A DNA stretch of 64,000 bases from Panorpa germanica. Its lineage: Eukaryota; Arthropoda; Insecta; Mecoptera; Panorpidae. The notes below the pieces were generated by a model. The model saw only the letters and a program-made list of their open reading frames with translations, did no database searches and was not told the origin of the DNA. The stretch is from positions 22,001 through 86,000 of the forward strand of contig CAVMBN010000129.1 of assembly GCA_963678705.1 (NCBI GenBank), given 5' to 3'. Of this stretch, positions 1 through 9,519 are shown piece after piece. A program made the translations under genes and the position numbers. Within the stretch, counting starts at the first letter, position 1; every line of letters begins with the position of its first letter.

Positions 1-3
1 TAT

Positions 4-1589
4 ATGAGATATTTATAGAAATTCAGTGTGCCTTTGTTGATGTCCGGTAGCCAAGTGACCTTCAAAGAATTAGACCGGCAAAAACCTATAGGTACGTCTA
101 CTGCGCTATGGAGAACTATTTTCATTGTCGAACATTATTTTACAAACCGATTACCGTTCCATGAAAAGGCAACTATCTAAAGGTTGTCCTCAGCGATCTG
201 TAATGGGGCCTGAGCTCTGGAACATAGTATTCGACGAGAACTGTGTTTCTCACTCGAAAGGTTGTGTAGACAAATGTTTTGCTAACGATAATGTGATCCT
301 TATCAGTGCAAATAGTACAGAAACCCTAGAAAGCCGTCCTCGACCTGCTATAGATAAAATCAGTAGTTTCTTAAAGCTACAAAGCTACGAAACAAATACG
401 GTAACAACGAACAAAAAACTTGTAACACACCTTGCGCGTGTCACAAGGACGAAATGAAGCTTAAACTCGGCAACTATGCCGACACTATACAAGGTGGCAT
501 TTATGCCAATGGTTGTGTATTGTGCTTCGGCATGATATTACAGGATCAATCTTCCAGATCTTCCATGCAAAGAACTATATTATTGACGATGACGCGTTGT
601 TGCAGAACTGTATCTACAGAAGTGGTGCAGGTGATATTGGGGACAATTCCATTAGATTTAAAAATCACTCATTCACTTACTCAAATACAAATTACGCTAG
701 TACTAAAAAAATCAAATTTTGATGATTTAAAATTAATGCGACAAATTTCAAGAATTTGAAGGTAATGCGGCAGTAGGATAAAAGTCTGAAGACGATACCA
801 AATATATTGCCAAAAGGATGAATGCATATATGCATAAGCTCTGGCAAGACAGGTGGGACTTAATACAAAAGGAAGACCTACGTATTGGTTTACAAGGACG
901 TTAATATTGCTTTGCAACACAAGTGGTTCCTATCTCTTATGTGTGTGATCGGCTCCTGCTACTTTAAGTGAAAAAAGTGATTAAAAGTGAGAAATTAATT
1001 ATGGAAAAAAATTAAATAAATTATATGAATACTTTTTCAAACGAAAAGGATTTAAGTTTGTTTTAAATTTGTGTTAATTTACCCTAAACAAACTGTTTTT
1101 ACAAAAGTTTGACAGTTGAAAACCAGTGTTAAAAACGAATTTTTCATTACGCGTACACGCGGTCTTATAAACATAACCTCAAAATTGTAACTTTGATGTT
1201 TGAAATAAGACATTAATAAGTGCCATAGACAAAAAAAGTAATAATAATTAGGTTAGTGTTAGTGCTAAAACATGAAGTGGTTAAGAAATTTAAGAAATCT
1301 GTAGAGATATATAAGAAAGACCTCATATAAACACTACAAATATACGGAAGACAAAAGGTTGCCGCCCACTATTAAGTAAGTCGATTAACAATAACTATAA
1401 ATAATATTAAAACATAAGAATTAGTTTATATAAATGCGTGTTTTAAATAATAAAGAGAGTGTATTAATTGTTATAAGTGATTAAGTGAACAATATATGCG
1501 GTTTTCTTGGAAATAGTGATTGATCGTTCATGAACATTCAATGGTAACAAACAAATGGTAAGTAAGTAGGCATAAGTCCAAGTATGTAT
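4..1589 (+). repeat. Unit 1, full length, class A (IIL)
   Basis: This 1,586-bp unit has the class A frameshift near 137-140 ('aacattatttt' where class C has 'aacattaatttt'), so the palm frame resumes only after motif A. Motif C reads CFANDNVILI with a private serine after it (ISANS). The tail carries the TTAGG-like stretch (1248-1264), a STAT-like site (1504-1512) and a perfect heat-shock-type motif (1527-1539). It is among the more diverged copies, with many private substitutions. Confidence 0.93.
1527..1539. promoter_or_regulatory. Heat-shock-element-like motif, unit 1 tail
   Basis: A perfect TTCnnGAAnnTTC match, preceded 15 bp upstream by TTCTTGGAA (1504-1512), which fits the STAT consensus TTCnnnGAA. 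Both sit in the last 90 bp of the tail before unit 2. Confidence 0.4.
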
Positions 1590-3173
1590 ATGAGATATTT
1601 ATAGAAATTCAGTGTGCCTTTGATAATGTCTGGTGGCCAAGTGACCTTCAAAGAATTAGACCGGCAAAAACCTTTAGGTACGTCTACTGCGCTATGGAGA
1701 ACTATTTTTATTGTCGAACATTAATTTTACAAACCGATTACCGTTCCATGAAAAGGCAACTATCTAAAGGTTGTCCTCAGCGATCCGTAATGGGGCCTGA
1801 GCTCTGGAACATGGTATTCGACGAGAACTGTGTTTCTCACTCGAAAGGCTGTGTAAACGTATGTTTTGCCAACAATAATGTGATCCTTATCGGTGCAAAT
1901 AGTACAGAACAACTAGAAAGCCGTCCTTGACCTGCTATAGATAAAATCAGTAGTTTCTTGAAGCTACAAAGCTACGAAACAAATACGGTAACAACGAACA
2001 AAAAACTTGTAACACACCTTGCGCGTGTCACAAGGACGGAATAAAGCTTAAACTCGGCAACTATGCCGACACTATACAAGGGGGCATTTATGCCAATAGT
2101 TGTGTATTGTGCTTCGGCATGGTATTACAGGATCAATCTTCCAGATCTTCCATGCAAAGAACTATGGTATTGACGATGACGCGTTGTTGCAGAACTGTAT
2201 CTACAGAAGTGGTGCAAGTGATATGGGGGACAATTCCATTAGATTTAAAAAACACTCATTTACTTACTCAAGTACAAATTACGCTAGAACTGAAAAAATC
2301 AAATTTTGATGATTTAAAATAATGCGAAAAATTTCGAGGATTTAAAGTTAATGCGGCTGTAGGATAAAAGTCTGGAGACGATACCAAATATATTGCCAAA
2401 GAGATGAATGCATATATGCATAAGCTCTGGCAAGACAGATGAGACTTAATACAAAAAGGAAGACCTACGTATTGGTTTACAAGGACGTTAATATTGCTTT
2501 GCAACACAAGTGGTTCCTATATACTATGTGTGTGATCGGCTCCTGCTACTTTAGGTGAAAAAAGTGATTAAAAGTGAGAAATTAATTATGGAAAAAAATT
2601 AAATAAAATATATGAATACTTTTTCAAACGAAAAGTATTTAAGTTTGTTTTAAATTTGTGTTAATTTACCCTAAACAAAGTGTTTTTACAAAAGTTTGAC
2701 AGTTGGAAACCAGTGTTAAAAACGAATTTTTCATTACGCGTACACGCGGTCTTATAAACATAACCTCAAAATTGTAACTTTGATGTTTGATATAAGACAT
2801 TATTAAGTGCGATAGACAAAAAAGTGATAATAATTAGGTTAGTGTTAGTGCTAAAACATCAAGTGGTTAAGAAATTCAAGAAATCTGTAGAGCTATATAA
2901 GGAAGACCTCATATAAACACTACAAATATACGGAAGACAAAGGTTGCCGGCACTATCAAGTAAGTGGAATAACATTAACTATAAATAATATTAAAACATA
3001 AGAATTAGTTTATATAAATGCGTGTTTTAAATAATAAAGAGAGTGTATTAATTGTTATAAGTGATTAAGTGAACAATATATGCGGTTTTCTTGGAAATAG
3101 TGATGAATCGTTCATGAACATTAAATGGTAACAAACAAATAGTAAGTAAGTTGGCATAAAAACAAGTATGTAC
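1590..3173 (+). repeat. Unit 2, full length, class C-like
   Basis: The palm frame is open from 1562 through motifs A, B and C, with the class C marks NVCFAN and TEQLES, but is cut by TGA at 1928-1930 (CGA to TGA). Unlike most class C copies it is full length (1,584 bp) and keeps the C-terminal block. The last third of its heat-shock-type motif is changed (TTA for TTC), as in all tails that precede a class B unit. Confidence 0.92.
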
Positions 3174-4760
3174 ATGAGATATTTATAGAAATTCAGTGTG
3201 CCTTTGATAATGTCTGGTGGCTAAGTGAACTTCAAAGAATTAGACCGGCAAAAACCTCTAGGTACGTCTACTGCGCTATGGAGAACTATTTTCATTGTCG
3301 AACATTCATTTTACAAACCGATTACCGTTCCATAAAAAGGCAACTATCTAAAGGTTGTCCTTAGCGATTTGTAATGGGGCCTGCGCTCTGGAACATAGTA
3401 TTTGACGAGAACTGTGTTTCTCACTCAAAAGGTTGTGTAAACTTTTGTTTTGCCAACGATAATGTTATCCTTATCGGTGCAAATAGTACAGAACAACTAG
3501 AAAGCCGTTCTCGACCTGCTATAGATTAAATCTGTAGTTTCTTGAAGCTACAAAGCTACAAAACAAATACGGTAACAACGAATGATAAACTTGTAACACA
3601 CCTTGCGCGTGTCACAAGGACGGAATGAAGCTTAAACTCGGCAACTATGCCGACACTATACAAGGGGGCATTTATGCCAATGGTTGTGTATTGTGCTTCG
3701 GCATGGTATTACAGGATCAATCTTCCATATCTTCCTTGCAAAAAACTATGTTATTGACGATGACGCGCTGTTGCAGAACTGTATCTACAGAAGTGGTGCA
3801 GGTGATATTGGGGACAATTCCTTTAGATTTAAATATCACTCATGCACTTACTCAAGTAAAAATTACGCTAGAACTGAAAAAATCAAATTTTGATAATTTA
3901 AAATTAATGCGACAAATTTCGAGGATTTAAAGATAATGCGGCTGTAGGATAAAAGTCTGGAGACGATACCAAATATATTGCCAAAGTGATGAATGCATAT
4001 ATGCATAAGCTCTGGCAAGACAGATGGGACTTAATACAAAAAGGAAGACCTACGTATTGGTTTACAAGGACGTTAATATTGCTTTGCAACACAAGTGGTT
4101 CCTATCTACTATGTGTGTGATCGGCTCCTGCTACTTTAGGTGAAAAAAGTGATTAAAAGTAAGAAATTAATTACGGAACAAAATTAAATAAATTATATGA
4201 ATACTTTTTCAAACCAAAAGAATTTAAGTTTGTTTTAAATTTGTGTTAATTTACCTTAAACAAAGTGTTTTACAAAAGTTTGACAGTTAGAAACCAGTGT
4301 TAAAAACGAATTTTTCATTACGCGTACACGCGGTCTTATAAACATAACCTCAAAATTGTAACTTTGATGTTTGATATAAGACATTAATAAGTGCGATAGA
4401 CAAAAAAAGTGACAATAATTAGGTTAGTGTTTGTGCTAAAACATCAAGTAAGTAAGAAATTCAAGAAATCTGTAGAGATATATATGGAAGACTTTATATA
4501 AACACTACAAATATACAGAAGACAAAAGGTTGCCGCCCACTATCAAGTAAGTCGATTAACATTAACTATAAATAATATCAAAACATAAAAATTAGTTTAT
4601 ATAAATGCGTGTTTTAAATAATAAAAAGAGTGTATTAATTGTTATAAGTGAATAAGTGAACAATATATGCGGTTTTCTTGGAAATAGTGATTGATCGTTC
4701 ATGAACATTCAATGGTAACAAACAAATGGTAAGTAAGTAGGCTTAAGTACAAGTATGTAC
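3174..4760 (+). repeat. Unit 3, full length, class B
   Basis: Class B is shown by 'aacattcatttt' and by the CAG-to-TAG stop in motif B at 3362-3364. A private TAA stop follows at 3527-3529. The C-terminal frame starting at 3625 is open for 101 codons. The heat-shock-type motif at 4698-4710 is intact. Length is 1,587 bp. Confidence 0.92.
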
Positions 4761-5215
4761 AAGAGATATTTATAGAAATTCAGTGTGCCGTTGATAATGT
4801 CAGGTGGCCAAGTGTCCTTCAAAGAATTAAACCGGCAAAAACCTCTAGGTACGTCTACTGCGCTATGGAGAACTATTTTCATTGTCGAACATTAATTTTA
4901 CAAACCGATTACCGTTTCAAAGAAAGGCAACTATCTAAAGGGTGTCCTCAGCGATCTGTAATGGGGCCTGAGCTCTGGAAAATGGTATTCGACGAGAACT
5001 GTGTTTCTCACTCGAAAGGTTGTGTAGACATATGTTTTGCAAACGATAATGTGATCCTTATCGGTGCAAATAGTACAGAAACCCTAAAAAGCCGTTCTCG
5101 ACCTGCTATAGATAAAATCTGTAGTTTCTTGAAGCTACAAAGCTACGAAACAAATACGGTAACAACGAATGATAAACTTGTAACACACCTTGCGCGTGTC
5201 ACAAGGACGGAATGA
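4733..5215 (+). pseudogene. Reverse transcriptase palm remnant, unit 4
   Basis: A 160-codon frame runs from just after an in-frame TAA to a TGA at 5213-5215. In order it shows motif A (about residues 14-22, reading IEIQCAVD), the WP/LQRI region, motif B (KGCPQRSVMGPELW) and motif C (CFANDNVILI). In R1-clade RTs motif A is normally F-[VI]-D-I-x-G-AFD, motif B GCPQGS and motif C [YF]ADD. Here the motif A Asp is Glu, the motif B Gly is Arg and the first motif C Asp is Asn. The fingers, endonuclease and ORF1 parts of a normal element are absent, so this is a fragment that cannot encode an active enzyme. No plausible ATG precedes motif A. Clade assignment is from memory of motif patterns; RT origin is firmer. 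Confidence 0.85.
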
Positions 5216-5727
5216 AGCTTAAACTTGGCAACTATGCCGACACTATACAAGGAGGCATTTATGCCAATAGTTGTGTATTGTGCTTCGGCATGGTATTACA
5301 GGATCAATCTTCCAGATCTTCCATGCAAAGAACTATGTTATTGACGATGACGCCTTGTTGCAGAACTGTATCTACAGAAGTGGTGCAAGTGATATTGGGG
5401 ACAATTCCTTTAGATTTAAAAATCACTCATGCACTTACTCAAGTACAAATTACGCTAGAACTGAAAAAATCAAATTTTGATGATTTAAAATTAATGCGAC
5501 AAATTTTGAGGATTTAAAGTTAATGCGGCTGTAGGATAAAAGTCTGGAGACGATACCAAATATATTGCCAAAGAGATGAATGCATATATGCATAAGCTCT
5601 GGCAAGACAGATGGGACCTAATACAAAAAGGAAGACCTACGTATTGGTTTACAAAGACGTTAATATTGCTTTGCAACACAAGTGGTTCCTATCTACTATG
5701 TGTGTGATCGGCTCCTGCTACTTTAGG
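5216..5727 (+). pseudogene. C-terminal region of the retrotransposon ORF2, frame-broken, unit 4
   Basis: After the palm stop, the same frame reads LYKGAFMPMVVYCASAWY in typical copies, like the post-RT segment of R1-clade proteins (YKGVF-P---YAS-AWY). The homology then moves to the frame that starts at 5212, with QRTMLLTM and the RTVSTEVVQVILGTIPLDL block, which corresponds to the RTTSTEALQVLAG-PLDL consensus. A third frame near 5570-5700 gives LWQDRWDLIQKGRPTYWFT, matching the W--RWD-S-KGR-TY-F segment, followed by a worn GSYLLCV stretch where the Cys/His motif would be. At least two frameshifts and several stops separate these pieces, and most full-length units share them. Confidence 0.75.
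5580..5593. other. 14-bp perfect palindrome (representative)
   Basis: The string atgcatatatgcat is its own reverse complement. It lies in the C-terminal coding remnant (codons for NAYMH) and recurs at the same place in most full-length units, for example 822-835 in unit 1. Unit 7 has lost half of it by a small deletion. Confidence 0.9.
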
Positions 5728-5773
5728 TGAAAAAAGTGATTAAAAGTGAGAAATTAATTATGGAAAAGAATTA

Positions 5774-5779
5774 AATAAA
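5774..5779 (+). promoter_or_regulatory. AATAAA polyadenylation-type hexamer (representative)
   Basis: A canonical AATAAA lies about 50 bp after the coding remnant in nearly all full-length units (1015-1020 in unit 1). A second AATAAA sits further down the tail (1449-1454 in unit 1) in class B and C type tails, but is changed to AATAATGAG in most class A type tails. In such AT-rich DNA the hexamer can arise by chance, so use as a signal is unproven. Confidence 0.4.
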
Positions 5780-5908
5780 TTATATGAATACTTTTTCAAA
5801 CGAAAAGTATTTAAGTTTGTTTTTAATTTGTGTTAATTTACCCTAAACAAAGTGTTTCTACAAAAGTTTGACAGTTGGAAACCAGTGTTCAAAACGAATT
5901 TTTCATTA

Positions 5909-5920
5909 CGCGTACACGCG
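5909..5920. other. CpG-rich inverted repeat cgcgtacacgcg (representative)
   Basis: CGCGT and ACGCG flank a 2-bp centre and overlap an ACGCGT site, an island of CpG in otherwise AT-rich tail DNA. The tails of several units (for example 14, 15, 26, 30, 39, 42) carry a C-to-T variant giving cgtgtacacg, a perfect 10-bp palindrome. Confidence 0.8.
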
Positions 5921-6006
5921 GTCTTATAAACATAACCTCAAATTTGTAACTTTGAAGTTTGATATTAGACATTAATAAGTGCGATAGACAAAAAAAGTGA
6001 TAATAA

Positions 6007-6023
6007 TTAGGTTAGTGTTAGTG
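6007..6023 (+). other. Degenerate TTAGG-like stretch (representative)
   Basis: The string TTAGGTTAGTGTTAGTG resembles worn copies of the arthropod telomere repeat TTAGG. It recurs at the same place in every full-length tail (1248-1264 in unit 1) and forms the right side of the common 568-bp deletion junction. With only one perfect repeat it may be coincidence. Confidence 0.35.
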
Positions 6024-6284
6024 CTAAAACATCAAGTGGTTTAAAATTCAAGAAATCTGTAGAGATATATAAGAAAGACCTCATATAAACACTACAAATA
6101 TACGGAAGACAAAAGGCTGCCGCCGACTATCAAGTAAGTCGAATAACAATAACTATAAATAATATTAAAACACAAGAATTAGTTTATATAAATGCGTGTT
6201 TTAAATAATAATGAGAGTGTATTAATTGTTATAAGTGATTAAGTGAACAATATATGCGGTTCTCTTGGAAATAGTTATTGATCG

Positions 6285-6297
6285 TTCATGAACATTC
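6285..6297. promoter_or_regulatory. Heat-shock-element-like motif (representative)
   Basis: TTCatGAAcaTTC matches the three-part consensus TTCnnGAAnnTTC for heat shock factor exactly. It lies about 63 bp upstream of the next unit start. The same motif is perfect at 33 of 43 unit boundaries read here. It is altered at boundaries 2/3, 5/6, 8/9, 11/12, 16/17, 19/20, 22/23 and 27/28 (last TTC to TTA) and at 9/10 and 12/13 (GAA to AAA). Binding is untested. Confidence 0.45.
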
Positions 6298-6347
6298 AAT
6301 GGTAACAAACAAATGGTAAGTAAGTAGGCATAAGTACAAGTATGTAT

Positions 6348-7932
6348 ATGAGATATTTATAAAAATTCAGTGTGCCTTTGTTGATGTCCGGTGGTTAAGT
6401 GACCTTCAAAGAATTAGACCGGCAAAAACCTATAGGTACGTCTTCTGCGCTATGGAGAACTATTTTCATTGTCGAACATTATTTTACAAACCGATTACCG
6501 TTCCATGAAAAGGCAACTATCTAAAGGTAGTCCTCAGCGATCTGTAATGGGGCCTGAGCTCTATAACATGGTATTTGACGAGAAATGTGTTTCTCACTCG
6601 AAAGGTTGTGTAGACATATGTTTTGCCAACGATAATGTGATCCTTATCGGTGCAAATAGTACAGAAACCCTAGAAAGCCGTTCTCGACCTGCTATATATA
6701 AAATCTGTAGTTTCTTAAAGCTACAAGTCTACGAAACAAATACAGTAACAACGAATGATAAACTTGTAACACAACTTGCGCGTGTCACAAGGACGGAATG
6801 AAGCTTAAACTCGGCAACTATACCGACACTATACAAGAGGGCATTTATTGTAATAGTTGTGTATTGTGCTTCGGCATGGTATTACAGAATCAATCTTCCA
6901 GATCTTCCATGCAAAGAACTATGTTATTGACGATGACGCGTTGTTGCAGAACTGTATCTACAGAAGTGGTGCAAGTGATATTATGGACAATTCCTTTAGA
7001 TTTAAAAATCACTCATGCACTTACTCAAGTACAAATTACGCTAGAACTGAAAAAATCAAATTTTGATGATTTAAAATTAATGCGACAAATTTCGAGGATT
7101 TAAAGTTTATGCGGCTGTAGGATAAAAGCCTGGAGACGATACCAAATATATTGCCAAAGAGATAAATGCATATATGCATAAGCTCTGGCAAGACAGATGG
7201 GACTTAATACAAAAAGGAAGACCTACGTATTGGTTTACAAGGACGTTAATATTGCTTTGCAACACAAGTGGTTCCTATATACTATGTGTGTGATCGGCTC
7301 CTGCTACTTTAGGTGAAAAAAGTGATTAAAAGTGAGAAATTAATTATGGAAAAAAATTAAATAAATTATATGAACACTTTTTCAAACGAAAAGTATTTAA
7401 GTTTGTTTTAAATTTGTGTTAATTTACCCTAAACAAAGTGTTTTTACAAAAGTTTGACAGTTGGAAACCAGTGTTAAAAACGAATTTTTCATTACGCGTA
7501 CACGCGGTCTTATAAACATAACCTCAAAATTGTAACTTTGATGTTTGATATAAGACATTATTAAGTGCGATAGACAAAAAAGTGATAATAATTAGGTTAG
7601 TGTTAGTGCTAAAACATCAAGTTGTTAAGAAATTCAAGAAATCTGTAGAGCTATATAAGGAAGACCTCATATAAACACTACAAATATACGGAAGACAAAG
7701 GTTGCCGCCCACTATCAAGTAAGTGGAATAACATTAACTATAAATAATATTAAAACATAAGAATTAGTTTATATAAATGCGTGTTTTAAATAATAAATAA
7801 AGTGTATTAATTGTTATAAGTGATTAATTGAACAATATATGCGGTTTTCTTGGAAATAGTGATTGATCGTTCATGAACATTAAATGGTAACAAACAAATG
7901 GTAAGTAAGTAGGCATAAGTACAAGTATGTAC
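6348..7932 (+). repeat. Unit 5, full length, class A (IIL)
   Basis: The class A frameshift is present. Private marks include GSPQRS (Cys to Ser in motif B), ELYNMV and KLVTQ. Unit 8 shares the Ser change and the TQ residue, so units 5 and 8 are close in their palm halves. Its tail is of the type that precedes class B units (heat-shock-type motif changed). Confidence 0.92.
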
Positions 7933-9519
7933 ATGAGATATTTATAGAAATTCAGTGTGCCTTTGATAATGTCTGGTGGCCAAGTGAACTTCAAAAAATT
8001 AGACCGGCAAAAACCTCTAGGTACGTCTTCTGCGCTATGGAGAACTATTTTCATTGTCGAACATTCATTTTACAAACCGATTACCGTTCCATGAAAAGGC
8101 AACTATCTAAAGGTTGTCCTTAGCGATTTGTAATTGGGCCTGAGCTCTGAAACATGGTATTCGACGAGAACTGTGTTTCTCACTCAAAAGGTTGTGTAAA
8201 CGTATGTTTTGCCAACGATAATGTGATCCTTATCGGTGCAAATAGTACAGAACAACTAGAAAGCCGTTCTCGACCTGCTATAGATAAAATCTGTAGTTTC
8301 TTGAAGCTACAAAGCTTCAAAACAAATACGGTAACAACAAATAATAAACTTGTAACACACCTTGCGCGTGTCACAAGGACGAAATGAAGCTTAAACTCGG
8401 CAACTATGCCGACACTATACAAGGGGGCATTTATGCCAATGGTTGTGTATTGTGCTTCGGCATGGTATTACAGGATCAATCTTCCATATCTTCCATGCAA
8501 AGAACTATGTTATTGACGATGACGCGCTGTTGCAGAACTGTATCTACAGAAGTGGTGCAGGTGATATTGGGGACAATTCCTTTAGATTTAAAAATCACTA
8601 ATGCACCTTCTCAAGTACAAATTACGCTAGAACTGAAAAAATCAAATTTTGATGATTTAAAATTAATGCGACAAATTTCGAGGATTTAAAGATAATGCGG
8701 CTGTAGGATAAAAGTCTGGAGACGATACCAAATATATTGCCAAAGTGATGAATGCATATATGCATAAGCTCTGGCAAGACATATCGGATTAAATACAAAA
8801 AGGAAGACCCACGTATTGGTTTACAATAACGTTAATATAGCTTTGCAACACATGTGGTTCCTATCTACTATGTGTGTGATCGGCTCCTGCTACTTTAGGT
8901 GAAAAAAGTGATTAAAAGTAAAAATTTAATTACGGAACAAAATTAAATAAATTATATGAATACTTTTTCAAACGAAAAGTATTTAAGTTTGTTTTAAATT
9001 TGTGTTAATTTACCCTAAACAAAGTGTTTTTACAAAAGTTTGACAGTTGGAAACCAGTGTTAAAAACGAATTTTTCATTACGCGTAGACGCGGTCTTATA
9101 AACATAACCTCAAAATTGTAACTTTGATGTTTGATATAAGACATTAATAAGTGCGATAGACAAAAAAAGTGATAATAATTAGGTTAGTGTTAGTGCTAAA
9201 ACATCAAGTGGTTAAGAAATTCAAGAAATCTGTAGAGCTATATAAGGAAGACCTCATATAAACACTACAAATATACGGAAGACAAAGGTTGCCGCCCACT
9301 ATCAAGTAAGTCGAATAACATCAACTATAAATAATATTAAAACACAAGAATTAGTTTATATAAATGCGTGTTTTAAATAATAATGAGAGTGTATTAATTG
9401 TTATAAGTGATTTAGTGAACAATATATGCGGTTTTCTTGGAAATAGTGATTGATCGTTCATGAACATTCAATGGTAACAAACAAATGGTAAGTAAGTAGG
9501 CCTAAGTACAAGTATGTAT
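7933..9519 (+). repeat. Unit 6, full length, class B
   Basis: It carries the two class B stops in motif B: TAG at 8121-8123 and TGA at 8148-8150 (Trp of ELWN). After these the frame is open through motif C. It shares 'atgcaccttctcaag' and 'gacatatcggatt' with unit 22, an otherwise rare pair that points to a common source. Confidence 0.92.

Larger units (their letters stand above)
4761..6347 (+). repeat. Unit 4, full length, open palm frame (C/A hybrid)
   Basis: This 1,587-bp unit combines the class C open frame ('aacattaatttt') with class A residues (DICFAN, TETLKS), so it looks like an exchange product. It is the only full-length unit in the window with an uninterrupted palm segment and is used below as the reference for sub-elements. 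It has private motif A changes (AVDNVR for AFDNVW). Confidence 0.92.
5728..6347 (+). other. AT-rich non-coding tail of the unit (3'-UTR-like), unit 4
   Basis: No coding homology is visible in these roughly 620 bp, which are clearly richer in A and T than the coding remnant. Contents in order: AATAAA at 5774-5779, a CpG-rich near-palindrome at 5909-5920, a TTAGG-like stretch at 6007-6023, and a heat-shock-type motif at 6285-6297. A short GTAA-rich run (gtaagtaagtagg) then leads into the next unit. The position after the ORF2 remnant suggests the element's 3' UTR. The GTAA-rich run could be the remains of a simple-repeat 3' tail, but this is a guess. Confidence 0.6.

Noticed and set aside
1120-1170. 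CENP-B-box-like centromere motif near the CpG-rich palindrome
   Set aside because: The spacing and core bases do not fit the NTTCGNNNNANNCGGGN consensus on either strand.
1241-1290. Internal RNA polymerase III promoter or tRNA-like region
   Set aside because: No A-box and B-box pair with proper spacing and no cloverleaf could be found.
3625-3930. A 101-codon + strand frame (MKLKLGNYADTIQ...) repeated in most full units, with a 69-codon frame overlapping it
   Set aside because: Only the part from QRTMLL onward is in the ancestral frame; the start is out of frame with the LYKGAF block. Repetition reflects copying of the unit, not conserved coding. The 69-codon frame is a shadow.
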